Shown here: positions 7,546 to 17,791 of the stretch, in pieces
How the letters are laid out: every line of letters begins with the position of its first letter
Position numbering within the stretch: the first letter of the stretch is position 1
Origin: an uncultured Clostridia bacterium
GTDB lineage: Bacteria; Bacillota; Clostridia; Oscillospirales; Ruminococcaceae
DNA: 64,000 nucleotides
NCBI GenBank assembly: GCA_947627045.1
Contig: CANQUM010000005.1
Coordinates: 19,974 to 83,973, forward strand
Direction: 5' to 3'
The notes under the pieces: model-generated
What the model saw: only the letters and a program-made list of their open reading frames with translations
Databases searched by the model: none
What the model was told of the DNA's origin: nothing
Made by a program: the position numbers and the translations under genes

Positions 7546-8490
7546 TCAATTATCCTCACTGTTATTATTATCAGACTTCTCAATCTTTATATTCATACCT
7601 GCCTTGTCCGATTCAAATACAACCGTTCCGTCTGAATCTGTAGTGTAAATCTCTGACGTATATTTGCTTATTCTCTGCAGTGCCTCTTCATGCGGATGTC
7701 CGTAACTGTTCCCTGCACCACACTGGATAACAGCATATGCAGGATTTACTTTTGACAAAAACAGTTCGCTTGACGACTCCCTGCTTCCGTGATGGCAAAC
7801 CTGCAAAACCCTTGCAGACAAATCACAGCCTCGTTTTACAAGTTCCTTTTCACTTTGTTTTCCCAAATCGCCTGTTATGAGAAAGCTGTTCTCACCGTGA
7901 GCTATCCTTGCCGCAACAGAATAATCATTCAAATCCTTATACTTTTTCTTAGGTGCATATGTGTTTACAACCGCCGAACCCAATTCAAAAACAAAATCGT
8001 CCGCACTTGTTATAGTAAGCCCTTTATTTATGATCGCCTTTAAAAGCTTGGTGTATGTATATGAAGTAGGAACCTGATCATCAGGAATTTTCGGCATTAT
8101 TATTTTTCCTATCTCAATATCACTGTTTACTACTGCTTTGAGCCCTCCGATATGGTCAGAGTGAGGATGAGTTCCTATCACACAGTCAAGTCTTTCAACT
8201 TGCTGGGCTTTAAGATATTCTACTACCTTTTCTCCCTGATCGCTTTCTCCTGCGTCAATAAGCATATTATGGCCTTCGCACATAACAAGCGTACAGTCTC
8301 CCTGACCGACATCTACAAAATGAACAGACAAATCAGCGCTTGAAGCTGGCTTGCTCACAAGACCGCTGTTCTTTTTTACTTCTTCACCGAAATTTGTAAA
8401 ATGCGTAACAACAGCAACAATCAGTGCGATTACTGCAACGGTTACTGCAGACGCTATTTTCTGCGGTTTGCTCAATGATTTTCTTGCCAT
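7546..8490 (-). CDS. membrane-anchored ComEC-like metallo-beta-lactamase hydrolase
   Basis: One N-terminal membrane segment (about 12-30) precedes an extracytoplasmic metallo-beta-lactamase fold. The metal motif HPHSDHIGG gives H108, H110, D112 and H113, with VDVGQGDCTLV at 59-69 and VCHHGSRESSS further on. This resembles the ComEC/Rec2 C-terminal hydrolase domain without the channel, so a role in nucleic-acid or phosphodiester cleavage outside the cell is possible, not shown. It begins 15 bases after ftsK and is translationally close to the DUF3006 gene. Confidence 0.85.
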   Translation of the reverse strand: MARKSLSKPQKIASAVTVAVIALIVAVVTHFTNFGEEVKKNSGLVSKPASSADLSVHFVDVGQGDCTLVMCEGHNMLIDAGESDQGEKVVEYLKAQQVERLDCVIGTHPHSDHIGGLKAVVNSDIEIGKIIMPKIPDDQVPTSYTYTKLLKAIINKGLTITSADDFVFELGSAVVNTYAPKKKYKDLNDYSVAARIAHGENSFLITGDLGKQSEKELVKRGCDLSARVLQVCHHGSRESSSELFLSKVNPAYAVIQCGAGNSYGHPHEEALQRISKYTSEIYTTDSDGTVVFESDKAGMNIKIEKSDNNNSEDN

Positions 8491-8505
8491 CAGTTTAATC
8501 CTCTG

Positions 8506-11022
8506 TTAATCGCTTCTCGTTGCAGAACGCTCTAACCACTGCTCTTTAGACATTAAAATCTCTCTCGGCTTTGAACCGTTTGCCTCGCCTATTACGCCCA
8601 TCTGCTCAAGCTCATCCATAATTCTTGCCGCTCTTGCATAACCTAAGCTCAGCTTTCTTTGTAAAAATGAAGTCGAAGCGGTCTGATTTTCAACAATGAC
8701 TTTTATAGCCTCCTCCAACTTATCATCAGCATCGTCAGATAAGAAATCAGAACCGTTCCTTTTCTCTCCCTTTTGCTGTGGAACATGACTGTCAATTTCC
8801 TCGATGATAGTATCACTGTACTCAGCTTTTGACTGATTTTTAAGAAAATTAACTACTGCCCTTACCTCGCTTGTTGGAACAAAACTTCCCTGAATTCTCA
8901 TAGGCTTGCCAAGCCCCACCGGCTTATATAAAAGATCACCCTTTCCAAGCAGCTTTTCAGCACCGCCCTCATCAAGTATTACACGGGAATCGGTATTATT
9001 TGAAACCTTCAGCGCAACCCTGCTCGGTATATTTGCCTTGATAAGTCCGGTTACAACATCCACACGAGGAGACTGGGTAGCAATTATAAGGTGCATTCCT
9101 GCCGCACGGGCAAGCTGTGCAATTCTGCAAATAGAATCCTCGACCTCTTTCGGAGCCGCCATCATCAAATCTGCAAGCTCGTCTATTACTATTACGATTT
9201 GAGGCATAGGCTCCATATCTTCTTTGTCTTTGACAAATTCATTGTAATCCTGAAGATCACGCACTCCGTTATCTGCAAATTTTTTATATCTCTTCAGCAT
9301 TTCAGAAACTGCCCAGCCCAAAGCTCCTGCCGCCTTTCTGGCGTCGGTAACTACAGGAATAAGAAGATGCGGTATTCCGTTGTATATAGGAAATTCAACC
9401 TGTTTCGGGTCAATTAGTATGAGTTTGACCTCGTCAGGCGAAGCCTTGTATAAAATATTCATAATTATTGAGTTTGTGAATACAGACTTACCTGCACCGG
9501 TCGTTCCGGCAACCAGCATATGAGGCATTTTTGAAATATCCCCCATAACGATATTTCCCTCAATATCTTTACCCACTGCAAAAGACAGCTTGCCCTCCGA
9601 ATTTCTGAATTCACTGCTGTCTATAAGCTCTCTTATTGATACGCTGTCTCTCTTTTCATTTGCGATCTCTATTCCAACTGCGGCTTTTCCCGGAATAGGA
9701 GCCTCAATTCTTATACCCTCAGCGGCAAGATTGAGCGCAATATCATCAGCCAGTCCCGTGATTTTAGATACCTTAACTCCTGCCGCAGGCTGAAGCTCAT
9801 AACGAGTTACCGACGGCCCTCTGTGAATATCAACAATTCTCGTTTGGACTCCGAAACTTCTCAGTGTATCTACAAGTGTTTCGGAACGGTTTGCAAGCTC
9901 CTGCTTGTAGCTTGCCATACTTCCCTTATGAACAGGCAGCTTCAACAGTGATATAGGCGGAAAGCTATACGCACTTTCTGCGTTTCCATTATTGAAAAAT
10001 GTTGTCTGACCATTGTCGTCAACAAATATTTCAGCGTCCTGTTTCTTTTCCTTTTCGGCAGGAAGTGCATTTTTAACTATCTCCTGCAAATCCTTAGCTT
10101 TAACAGCCCCTGCCCTTTTCGGCTTTCTAGCTCTCTTTTTATCTGAATTTCCATTATCAATATCAATAAAATCAGACGGATCAGGGTCAAACAGCTTGTC
10201 AGGCATAGCTTTTTCAACAGTTTTTTTGCGGCTTACGGACTTAAAACTAGGATCTGATGCGTCAAAATACTTAGCAATATCTACTCTTGCATTTCTGTTA
10301 TGTTCCTCAAGCTCCATAGCACGTCTGTGCTCGCTGTTTCGTATTCTCTGAGCATTGTCCTCTTTTACTGCTTTATAGCCGGTTCTGATAGGCTTTGAAA
10401 CCCCCCTGAACAAATCGACAATAGTTTTATTTGTAAGCAGCATTATAAATACCAAAATAAGAAGTGAAATTACAATTATAGAACCTACTTTATTCAAAAA
10501 CGCATACAGAGGCCAACCCAGAAGAGCTCCGATAATTCCTCCGCCCTTTAAATCAACACCGCTGTTGTACAATGACGCCAGCTTTCTGAAAAAAGAACTG
10601 CTTTCAGGCGTTGGAAGCCCTATCATAATTGCATGAAACAATGCCGAAATCAAAAGAATTAAAACAACGCTCTCTATCACTTTGGCAAGAATAATGCTCT
10701 GAGACTTATCAAGAGCGCAGATTATGGCTATATACAAAATCACAGGCGCAGCTAAAAATACCGATATTCCGAATATTCCTCTTAAACCTAAATACATAGA
10801 ATGCCAAAATGCAGACCCGGAAACATATGTAAGCAAAAACACAAAAGCAGCCAATGCAAACAGAATTATAGAATATGTACGGTTATGGTTCGTTTTTTGC
10901 ACCGTTTTTGTCTTAGCAACCGCTTTCTTAGCTGAGGTCTTCTTAGCAGACGGCTTAACAGCGGCAGCTTTTGACTTTGTATTCGTTTTTCGTTTTGTTG
11001 CAGGCTTTTTCTTTGCAGCCAT
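8506..11022 (-). CDS. ftsK: FtsK/SpoIIIE-family DNA translocase
   Basis: This septal ATP-driven double-strand DNA pump has a Lys/Ala-rich start (1-45), about four membrane segments (49-67, 83-103, 112-136, 180-197), a charged linker to about 355 and the motor domain. Walker A GTTGAGKS is at 506-513, Walker B (IVIVIDELADLM) near 605-617, and a winged-helix gamma domain for polar DNA sequences is at about 770-838. At 838 residues it is of SpoIIIE size. The gene follows uppP, in keeping with the tepA-ylzJ-spoIIIE order known in Bacillus. Confidence 0.95.
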   Translation of the reverse strand: MAAKKKPATKRKTNTKSKAAAVKPSAKKTSAKKAVAKTKTVQKTNHNRTYSIILFALAAFVFLLTYVSGSAFWHSMYLGLRGIFGISVFLAAPVILYIAIICALDKSQSIILAKVIESVVLILLISALFHAIMIGLPTPESSSFFRKLASLYNSGVDLKGGGIIGALLGWPLYAFLNKVGSIIVISLLILVFIMLLTNKTIVDLFRGVSKPIRTGYKAVKEDNAQRIRNSEHRRAMELEEHNRNARVDIAKYFDASDPSFKSVSRKKTVEKAMPDKLFDPDPSDFIDIDNGNSDKKRARKPKRAGAVKAKDLQEIVKNALPAEKEKKQDAEIFVDDNGQTTFFNNGNAESAYSFPPISLLKLPVHKGSMASYKQELANRSETLVDTLRSFGVQTRIVDIHRGPSVTRYELQPAAGVKVSKITGLADDIALNLAAEGIRIEAPIPGKAAVGIEIANEKRDSVSIRELIDSSEFRNSEGKLSFAVGKDIEGNIVMGDISKMPHMLVAGTTGAGKSVFTNSIIMNILYKASPDEVKLILIDPKQVEFPIYNGIPHLLIPVVTDARKAAGALGWAVSEMLKRYKKFADNGVRDLQDYNEFVKDKEDMEPMPQIVIVIDELADLMMAAPKEVEDSICRIAQLARAAGMHLIIATQSPRVDVVTGLIKANIPSRVALKVSNNTDSRVILDEGGAEKLLGKGDLLYKPVGLGKPMRIQGSFVPTSEVRAVVNFLKNQSKAEYSDTIIEEIDSHVPQQKGEKRNGSDFLSDDADDKLEEAIKVIVENQTASTSFLQRKLSLGYARAARIMDELEQMGVIGEANGSKPREILMSKEQWLERSATRSD

Positions 11023-11084
11023 TCTTTATTACTCCTTTATTTAAAAATCCTTTTCTCTATTTTTTTTACTTTATCACAAATTAT

Positions 11085-11927
11085 CTACGAAGCGATTTTT
11101 TCTATTATCGAAACTATAATAACAATAACGCCAAGCACTCCCGTGTAGTATGAAAAGATCTTGAACTTATCTGTCTTGACAAGCCAGTTCACCATTTTTA
11201 TTGCACATATACCGACAACTGCGGCAACAATAAATCCCAAAATATAAGTCCAGCTAAATGTCATATCAGTCTTAACTGCGTCCTTTACCTCAACAAGACA
11301 TCCGCCAAGAATTGCAGGTATGCCTAAAATGAACGAATACTTGACCGCCGTTTCTCTGGCAAAGCCCGAAAAAAGTCCTGCTGAAATTGTAGAGCCGGAG
11401 CGTGAAACTCCCGGCAAAAGTGCAATGCTTTGGAAAAATCCCACGAAAACAGAGTCCCTGACGGTTATATCGCCCAGCTTTTTCTTTCCCTTTGAACATT
11501 TATCAGCTAGAAATAAAATAGCTGCCGTATATAAAAAGCATATGCCTTCTGCAAATATAGTTGAGTCCTCTGCAAAGCCTTCAAAGAAATCCTTGAATAT
11601 GTAAAACGGAATAAGCACCGCTGTTGAAAGTATGACCATAAGAACTGCTCTGCGATCACCGTTCATTTCTTTAAATGAAAACTGCCTTTTGAATATATCT
11701 TTGACCATTCGGCAAAACTCGCAAATAAGATCCCATATTGTATCCCAAAACGCTATAAAAACTGCAAACAGAGTTCCCAGATGAAGTATTGCTGAAAACA
11801 GCAAAGCGCCTTCTCCGCTGTTTCCCGTAAAATGCTGATACAGTGATAAATGCCCTGAGCTTGAAACGGGTAAAAATTCAGTCAGGCCTTGAATGATCGC
11901 TTGAAAAACCGCACTGATAACTGACAT
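11085..11927 (-). CDS. uppP: undecaprenyl-diphosphatase
   Basis: An integral membrane enzyme that regenerates undecaprenyl phosphate for peptidoglycan and polymer export and gives bacitracin tolerance. The family motifs are visible: TEFLPVSSSGH at 16-26 and GVSRSGSTIS near 170-179, within about eight hydrophobic segments. Length (280) is typical. The start has AAAGGAACGACACA in front. It sits between ylzJ and ftsK in the long minus-strand block. Confidence 0.95.
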   Translation of the reverse strand: MSVISAVFQAIIQGLTEFLPVSSSGHLSLYQHFTGNSGEGALLFSAILHLGTLFAVFIAFWDTIWDLICEFCRMVKDIFKRQFSFKEMNGDRRAVLMVILSTAVLIPFYIFKDFFEGFAEDSTIFAEGICFLYTAAILFLADKCSKGKKKLGDITVRDSVFVGFFQSIALLPGVSRSGSTISAGLFSGFARETAVKYSFILGIPAILGGCLVEVKDAVKTDMTFSWTYILGFIVAAVVGICAIKMVNWLVKTDKFKIFSYYTGVLGVIVIIVSIIEKIAS

Positions 11928-11974
11928 TGTGTCGTTCCTTTCTTATATTAGCTTTGTTGTCTTTGTTCTGTATT

Positions 11975-12163
11975 TTATCTGTTCAAAAACATTAAGTAAT
12001 CATACGGATCGGTTGAGTGAATATTCTTAATACACTGCTGACTTCCGTAATCCAAATATTCATACTTGATATTATTGAACTCTCCTGTTTTTGTAATATA
12101 GCTTTTATTTATCTTCTCAATATCACAAAAAACATCATAATTATTTAAAATAGTCTGAAACAT
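11975..12163 (-). CDS. YlzJ-like small protein
   Basis: A 62-residue protein ending with STDPYDYLMFLNR; an STDPxDYL-type motif near the C-terminus is my main reason for the YlzJ-like call. It directly follows tepA, the position of ylzJ in Bacillus. The ATG at 12163 has GGTGA 6 bases upstream; a TTG at 12169 overlapping the tepA stop would add two residues. The function is unknown. Confidence 0.6.
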   Translation of the reverse strand: MFQTILNNYDVFCDIEKINKSYITKTGEFNNIKYEYLDYGSQQCIKNIHSTDPYDYLMFLNR

Positions 12164-12165
12164 AT

Positions 12166-12924
12166 TCAATCACCGTTTTTTTCTTTACACTTCTTTTCAT
12201 TCGATTCAGATTCTATAAGCTCATATAAGCACTCTATAGCGTCTGACAATCCTCCAAGACTGTCAATTATACCCTCTTTAACAGCACCCTCGCCGTCTAA
12301 AACAGTGCCTACGTCCATAACAAGCTCTCCTGTCGTCATCATAAGCTCTCTGAAACGCTCAGGAGTGATGTTTGAATTATCACAGACAAATCTTATTATC
12401 CTCTCCTGCATTTTATCAAAATACGAAAGAGTCTGAGGAACGCCCAGTACAAGACCGTTCATTCTAACAGGATGAACAGTCATAGTCGCCGACGGAACAA
12501 TGAATGACTTCTTTGCACACACAGCCAAAGGAACACCTATCGAATGACCTCCGCCTAGTACTATTGAAACGGTCGGAGTTTTCATTCCTGCGATAAGCTC
12601 GGCTATCGCAAGCCCAGCTTCAACGTCTCCGCCGACGGTATTTATTATAATCACCAATCCCTCAATAGAGCTGTCCTGCTCAATGGCAACAAGAGCCGGC
12701 ATAATGTGTTCATACTTTGTAGTCTTATTCTGCGGAGGAAGTATATAATGCCCCTCAACCTCGCCGATTATTGTCAGACAATGTATAAGATGTCTTGCAT
12801 TTTTCAGGCTTATATGCCCGACACGCTCTATCTGCTCGGTTTGAGAAGGCTTGTTGCTGTTATCCGAATTAGTCTGAGACGATTGATCTCCATTGTTATC
12901 GTTGTTATTTATATCTTCCGACAT
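12166..12924 (-). CDS. tepA: ClpP-family serine protease, TepA type
   Basis: A cytosolic ClpP-fold peptidase resembling TepA of Bacillus. An Asn/Ser/Gln-rich start (1-35) precedes the ClpP-like domain with [10 protein letters not shown] (95-104), the probable catalytic serine in GGGHSIG (S128) and histidine in TVHPVRM (H151). The ATG at 12924 is chosen because GGAGG lies 11 bases upstream; a TTG at 12942 would overlap that site. It is first in the block and has its own promoter at 13046-13073. Confidence 0.88.
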   Translation of the reverse strand: MSEDINNNDNNGDQSSQTNSDNSNKPSQTEQIERVGHISLKNARHLIHCLTIIGEVEGHYILPPQNKTTKYEHIMPALVAIEQDSSIEGLVIIINTVGGDVEAGLAIAELIAGMKTPTVSIVLGGGHSIGVPLAVCAKKSFIVPSATMTVHPVRMNGLVLGVPQTLSYFDKMQERIIRFVCDNSNITPERFRELMMTTGELVMDVGTVLDGEGAVKEGIIDSLGGLSDAIECLYELIESESNEKKCKEKNGD

Positions 12925-13045
12925 TTTGAATAATTCCTCCAAGAAAAATATATTTATATTTTTTCTTTTTATTACAGAAATTATTCAAAATCCAAAATAT
13001 AAACCTATATTTCAGCCTTTATAATTTAGTTTTCCACATCTTATT

Positions 13046-13073
13046 ATTATACCACTTACATTAAATATGTCAA
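13046..13073 (-). promoter_or_regulatory. promoter of the tepA block
   Basis: On the minus strand TTGACA (13068-13073), a 16-base spacer and a perfect TATAAT (13046-13051) give a predicted start near 13039 and a leader of about 115 bases before tepA. Together with the acn promoter and Rex box it accounts for the divergent gap 12925-13255, which holds no further gene that I can see. Confidence 0.75.
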
Positions 13074-13180
13074 TAATTTTGCAGGATATTATCCGCATTC
13101 GGGCATACCATAAATCGTTATAATCTATAATTTTTACCGCACTTTACATTAAATATTTAATTAACTATACTGTCGAATGC

Positions 13181-13198
13181 TTGTTAAATTCTTGACAA
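13181..13198. promoter_or_regulatory. candidate Rex operator over the acn promoter
   Basis: TTGTTAAATTCTTGACAA matches the known Rex consensus TTGTTAAnnnnTTAACAA at 13 of 14 fixed bases (G for A in the second half). It overlaps the -35 element TTGACA at 13192-13197. Rex itself is the last gene of the operon that this promoter starts, so redox-controlled autorepression is likely. Confidence 0.7.
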
Positions 13199-13220
13199 TC
13201 CCTCTGATTTGTTTTAAAAT
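13192..13220 (+). promoter_or_regulatory. promoter of the acn-icd-rex operon
   Basis: A perfect TTGACA (13192-13197), a 17-base spacer and TAAAAT (13215-13220) lie 36 bases before the aconitase start. The -35 element is part of the Rex-like palindrome. Confidence 0.8.
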
Positions 13221-13255
13221 AAAAGAAAAGATATTAATGAAAGGAATTTGAGATC

Positions 13256-15196
13256 ATGGGACTTACACTAACAGAAAAAATTCTTAAAAACCACCTTGTA
13301 GACGGTGAATTTATAAAGGGAAACGAAATAGGAATTAAAATCGACCAGACATTGACTCAGGACGCAACAGGAACTATGGCTTATCTTGAATATGAAGCTA
13401 TGGGTGTTCCGCGTGTTAAGACTGAGCGTTCTGTAGCTTACATAGACCATAACACACTGCAGTCGGGCTTTGAAAACGCCGACGACCACAGATTTATCGG
13501 CTCTGTTGCAAAAAAGCACGGCATATATTTTTCACGTCCCGGCAACGGCATCTGCCATCAGGTACATTTGGAAAGGTTCGGTATTCCGGGAAAAACGCTT
13601 ATCGGCTCTGACAGCCACACCCCCACAGGCGGCGGGATCGGTATGATCGCTATCGGTGCAGGAGGTCTTGACGTTGCTGTAGCAATGGGCGGCGGAGCTT
13701 ATTATATAACCTACCCTAAAATCGTTAAGGTTGAGCTTACAGGAAAGCTCTCACCTTGGGTTGCCGCAAAGGACGTTATCTTAGAAGTTCTTAAAATCCT
13801 TACTGTAAAGGGAGGAGTAGGAAAGGTCATTGAATACTGCGGAGATGGTGTTAAATCCTTATCTGTTCCCGAGAGAGCGACAATTACCAATATGGGTGCA
13901 GAGCTCGGAGCTACAACATCTATATTCCCTTCTGATGAGACAACTCTTGAATTTCTCAAGGCTCAAAACAGAGCAGACGTCTGGACAGAGCTTAAAGCAG
14001 ACGACGACGCAGTTTATGACGAAGAAATTAAAATCGACCTGTCAAAAATCGTTCCTATGGCTGCTTGTCCTCATTCTCCTGACAACATTAAAACCGTTGA
14101 CGAGTTAGGCCCAATGAAAATAGACCAGGTTTGCATAGGCTCATGTACAAACTCATCACTTATGGATATGATGAAGGTTGCTCACATACTAAAGGGCAAA
14201 ACAGTTCACCCTGATGTTTCTCTTTCTATCGCACCCGGCTCTAAACAGGTTCTTAATATGCTTGCACAAAACGGCGCATTGTCGATTATGATAGACGCTG
14301 GCGCAAGAATACTAGAATCTGCCTGCGGCCCCTGTATAGGTATGGGTCAGTCTCCTAATTCAAAGGGAGTCTCTTTGAGAACCTTTAACAGAAACTTTGA
14401 GGGACGCTCGGGAACAAGAGACGGACAAATTTATCTTGTTTCTCCTGAGCTTGCTGCTGCATCTGCAATTGCCGGAGTTTTAACTGACCCGAGAACATTG
14501 GGCGATATGCCAAAGTTCGATATTCCCGAAAAATTTGTCATAAACGATAATATGATAGTTCCCCCCGCTCCTGTTGAGGAAATGGACAGCGTTGAGATTT
14601 TAAGAGGCCCTAACATAAAGCCTTTCCCAAAAACATCTCCGCTTGATGAAACTATCGAAGCTCCTTGCTCTTTAAAAGTAGGCGACAACATCACAACAGA
14701 CCATATTATGCCCGCAGGTGCTAAAATACTTCCTTTGCGTTCTAACATTCCTGCAATTTCAAAGCACTGCTTTACAGTATGCGATGAAGAATTTCCTGAA
14801 AGAGCGCTTAGACTGGGCAAAAGCATTATAGTCGGCGGTGCAAACTACGGACAGGGCTCTTCAAGAGAGCACGCCGCACTTGCTCCTCTATATTTAGGTG
14901 TTAAGGCAGTTTTAGTCAAGAGTTTTGCAAGAATTCACAGAGCTAACCTTATAAATGCAGGTATTTTGCCTCTTACTTTTGTCAACGAGAAAGATTATGA
15001 TAAAATCGGTCAGGGAGACGAGCTTCTGCTTAAAAATGTAAAGCAGGATTTGACAGACGGCAAGAGCGAGCTTACTCTTATAAACAAATCAAAGAATGTT
15101 GAAATTCCTGTTTTATGCGAGTTAAGCGGACGCACAAAGGATATTGTTCTTGCAGGAGGACTTTTGGACTATACAAGAGAACAGCTTAATAAATAG
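13256..15196 (+). CDS. acn: aconitate hydratase
   Basis: Interconverts citrate and isocitrate in the oxidative branch of the TCA cycle leading to 2-oxoglutarate. The 4Fe-4S cysteines are visible: C297 in CIGSCTNSS, and C357 and C360 in ESACGPCIGMG. The C-terminal swivel domain carries GGANYGQGSSREHAAL. At 646 residues it is the shorter aconitase type rather than the roughly 900-residue AcnA. The ATG follows AAAGGAATTTGAGATC. It is the first gene of an operon with icd and rex; no citrate synthase gene is in the window. Confidence 0.95.
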   Translation: MGLTLTEKILKNHLVDGEFIKGNEIGIKIDQTLTQDATGTMAYLEYEAMGVPRVKTERSVAYIDHNTLQSGFENADDHRFIGSVAKKHGIYFSRPGNGICHQVHLERFGIPGKTLIGSDSHTPTGGGIGMIAIGAGGLDVAVAMGGGAYYITYPKIVKVELTGKLSPWVAAKDVILEVLKILTVKGGVGKVIEYCGDGVKSLSVPERATITNMGAELGATTSIFPSDETTLEFLKAQNRADVWTELKADDDAVYDEEIKIDLSKIVPMAACPHSPDNIKTVDELGPMKIDQVCIGSCTNSSLMDMMKVAHILKGKTVHPDVSLSIAPGSKQVLNMLAQNGALSIMIDAGARILESACGPCIGMGQSPNSKGVSLRTFNRNFEGRSGTRDGQIYLVSPELAAASAIAGVLTDPRTLGDMPKFDIPEKFVINDNMIVPPAPVEEMDSVEILRGPNIKPFPKTSPLDETIEAPCSLKVGDNITTDHIMPAGAKILPLRSNIPAISKHCFTVCDEEFPERALRLGKSIIVGGANYGQGSSREHAALAPLYLGVKAVLVKSFARIHRANLINAGILPLTFVNEKDYDKIGQGDELLLKNVKQDLTDGKSELTLINKSKNVEIPVLCELSGRTKDIVLAGGLLDYTREQLNK

Positions 15197-15206
15197 GAAT
15201 AATGCT

Positions 15207-15851
15207 ATGAGGAAAAACAATTCACCGTATAATTCAAATTACAGAAACGGGCAATATCAGAATTACAATGAATTTGACAGACGCACAAATCCAAATAACC
15301 AATATGGAAATCCTCAAAGACCCCGCTATCCTGAAAAGAGAAAAAAACGAAACACACCCGGATTATCGCTGCTGATTAAACTTATATGTCTGTTAATAGC
15401 TGTTTTAATTGTCTATATAGTTTTGTATATAAACATATTCAGCTACAAGAGTGATATTACCGATGTTCTGACTTCTTCAGGTAGCAAAAGCACAGAGATA
15501 ATCGAGGACATCAAGGTTTCTGATGATCTCTATGTGTATGCCTATACCGATAACGGAAAGCTCTCAGCTTCTTATATTAAGGTCAAGGGTTCAGATGATA
15601 ACAAAAGCTACAAATGCCTGAAAAGGTGCGGTTCTCTTAATCTTGAAACCTATAAAAAAGATATGCAGGGTAAGAAAATGAACTTTTCCTCAAAGGGTGG
15701 TTTCCACTTTGGCTTAGATTTTTCAGGAAGCGAGCAATACGAGCAGTTTGAGGAATACTTTAAGGAAAAAGACATAAACAATTACAAATCATGCCCTGTT
15801 AATATTGAGGGCATCAATCAGATATTTATAGTGTGGATGTGGAATAAATAA
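15207..15851 (+). CDS. single-pass membrane protein of unknown function
   Basis: A 214-residue protein: Asn/Tyr/Arg-rich cytoplasmic start ([15 protein letters not shown]), a basic patch, one strong membrane segment at about residues 51-76, then an outside domain of about 135 residues with lysines and aromatics. I do not recognise a family. The ATG at 15207 with AGGA 8 bases upstream is preferred over in-frame upstream codons that overlap acn. It lies between acn and icd and is probably co-transcribed; a link to citrate metabolism is not shown. Confidence 0.75.
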   Translation: MRKNNSPYNSNYRNGQYQNYNEFDRRTNPNNQYGNPQRPRYPEKRKKRNTPGLSLLIKLICLLIAVLIVYIVLYINIFSYKSDITDVLTSSGSKSTEIIEDIKVSDDLYVYAYTDNGKLSASYIKVKGSDDNKSYKCLKRCGSLNLETYKKDMQGKKMNFSSKGGFHFGLDFSGSEQYEQFEEYFKEKDINNYKSCPVNIEGINQIFIVWMWNK

Positions 15852-15876
15852 AATTACAAACTTGGAGGAAATTACT

Positions 15877-17097
15877 ATGGCAGAAAAAATCAAAATGAAA
15901 ACGCCTCTTGTAGAGATGGACGGAGACGAAATGACAAGAATACTCTGGAAATGGATAAAAGAGATACTTCTTGAGCCTTATGTAGACTTAAACTGCGAAT
16001 ACTACGATCTTGGCTTAAAGCACAGAAATGAAACGAACGACAAGGTTACATTCGACAGTGCCGAAGCTACAAAAAAGTACGGTGTAGCAGTTAAGTGTGC
16101 AACAATCACTCCGAATGCGGCAAGAATGCCCGAATACAACCTCAAAGAAATGTGGAAATCCCCTAACGGAACGATAAGAGCTATTTTAGACGGAACCGTC
16201 TTCAGAACGCCAATTATCGTCAAGGGTATTTCACCTTATATACCGACCTGGACAAAGCCAATTACAATTGCCCGTCACGCATACGGTGATGTTTACAAAA
16301 ATACAGAAATGCGTGTAGACAAAGACTCAAAGGCAGAGCTTGTTGTTACCGATAAAGACGGTAACGAATCAAGAGAGCTTATCTATGATTTCTCTGACAG
16401 CGACGGCATTATTCAGGGTATACACAATAAGGACGAAAGTATCGCAGGCTTTGCAAGAGCTTGTCTAAACTACGGTCTTGATTTAAAGCAGGACGTATGG
16501 TTTGCAACAAAAGACACTATTTCAAAGAAATACGATCACAGATTCAAAGACATTTTCCAGGAAATATACGATAACGAATATAAAGAAAGATACGAAGCGG
16601 CAGGTATTGAATATTTCTACACCCTTATAGACGATGCAGTTGCAAGAGTTATACGTTCAAACGGCGGATACATCTGGGCTTGCAAAAACTATGACGGCGA
16701 CGTTATGTCTGATATGATTTCTACAGCTTACGGCTCGCTGGCTATGATGACCTCCGTATTAGTTTCTCCTGACGGCATTTATGAATACGAAGCCGCTCAC
16801 GGAACCGTTCAGAGACATTACTACAAATATCTCAAGGGTGAGGAGACCTCTACAAACTCAGTTGCTACCATCTTTGCTTGGAGCGGTGCATTGAGAAAAA
16901 GAGGCGAGCTTGACAATACGCCGGATTTAGTTGATTTTGCAAACAAGCTGGAACAGGCTACCATACAGACAATTGAGGACGGCGTTATGACAGGCGACCT
17001 TTATCTGCTTTCAAGTCTTGAAAACAAGAAAAAGGTTGACTCAGAAACCTTCTTAAAGGAAATAGGCAAGCGTTTAGACATACTTGTAAACGAATAG
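15877..17097 (+). CDS. icd: isocitrate dehydrogenase (NADP type)
   Basis: Oxidatively decarboxylates isocitrate to 2-oxoglutarate with reduction of NADP. The sequence is of the eukaryote-like homodimeric class: [15 protein letters not shown] near the start, [14 protein letters not shown] around 96-110, and [13 protein letters not shown] with the cofactor-binding region near 300. Its length (406) fits. The ATG at 15877 has GGAGG 7 bases upstream; a TTG at 15862 would overlap that site. With aconitase it supplies 2-oxoglutarate, mostly for glutamate in an anaerobe. Confidence 0.95.
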   Translation: MAEKIKMKTPLVEMDGDEMTRILWKWIKEILLEPYVDLNCEYYDLGLKHRNETNDKVTFDSAEATKKYGVAVKCATITPNAARMPEYNLKEMWKSPNGTIRAILDGTVFRTPIIVKGISPYIPTWTKPITIARHAYGDVYKNTEMRVDKDSKAELVVTDKDGNESRELIYDFSDSDGIIQGIHNKDESIAGFARACLNYGLDLKQDVWFATKDTISKKYDHRFKDIFQEIYDNEYKERYEAAGIEYFYTLIDDAVARVIRSNGGYIWACKNYDGDVMSDMISTAYGSLAMMTSVLVSPDGIYEYEAAHGTVQRHYYKYLKGEETSTNSVATIFAWSGALRKRGELDNTPDLVDFANKLEQATIQTIEDGVMTGDLYLLSSLENKKKVDSETFLKEIGKRLDILVNE

Positions 17098-17137
17098 ACG
17101 CTAAAGTCAATAATTTATAGTTTAAGGGATGAGATTA

Positions 17138-17767
17138 GTGGCTAAAAATAGTGATATTTCAGCCTCAGTCATTAAAAGACTGCCCAGATATTATTCATAT
17201 CTTGAGGATCTTATAGAGGAAAATGTTGAACGTATTTCTTCAAAGGAGTTAGCCGCCCGTATGAAAACGACTGCTTCGCAGATTCGCCAGGACCTAAACT
17301 GCTTCGGCGGTTTCGGACAGCAGGGGTATGGGTATAACATAAAAGCTCTTCATAATGTTATCGGCAGCATCTTGGGTGTTGACAAGGAATATAAAACAAT
17401 TATGATAGGTGCAGGAAATCTCGGAAAAGCCGTTACTTCTCAGATAAGCTTCGAGAAAAAGGGCTGCAGACTTACCGCTATATTCGATATTGACCCCGAT
17501 ATTATCGGTCAGACCGTTGCAGGTATAAAAGTTTTAAGCATAGACGAGCTTGAGAAATTCTGCAAGGAAAATCTGCCGTCTATTGCTGTTCTTTGCCTGC
17601 CAAAGGATAATGCCTTCAGCGTTGCAAAAAAGCTAATTGATCTCGGCGTTAAATCCTTCTGGAACTTTTCACATTTCGATTTGAACCTACACTTTGACAA
17701 TATCATAGTTGAGAATGTGCATCTCGGCGACAGTCTTTTAACGCTGACCTATAAGATTAGCTGTTAA
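17138..17767 (+). CDS. rex: redox-sensing transcriptional repressor Rex
   Basis: An N-terminal winged helix (KRLPRYYSYLEDL...SSKELAARMKTTASQIRQDL) binds DNA, and a Rossmann domain (MIGAGNLGKAV near 90-100) binds NADH/NAD+. NADH releases Rex from its operators. The GTG at 17138 has AAGGG 10 bases upstream; the ATG at 17129 adjoins that site, so it is less likely. Rex is the last gene of the acn operon, whose promoter carries a Rex-like box, which suggests feedback control. Confidence 0.93.
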   Translation: MAKNSDISASVIKRLPRYYSYLEDLIEENVERISSKELAARMKTTASQIRQDLNCFGGFGQQGYGYNIKALHNVIGSILGVDKEYKTIMIGAGNLGKAVTSQISFEKKGCRLTAIFDIDPDIIGQTVAGIKVLSIDELEKFCKENLPSIAVLCLPKDNAFSVAKKLIDLGVKSFWNFSHFDLNLHFDNIIVENVHLGDSLLTLTYKISC

Positions 17768-17791
17768 AGGTTGAGATTATAAGCAAAGCGC

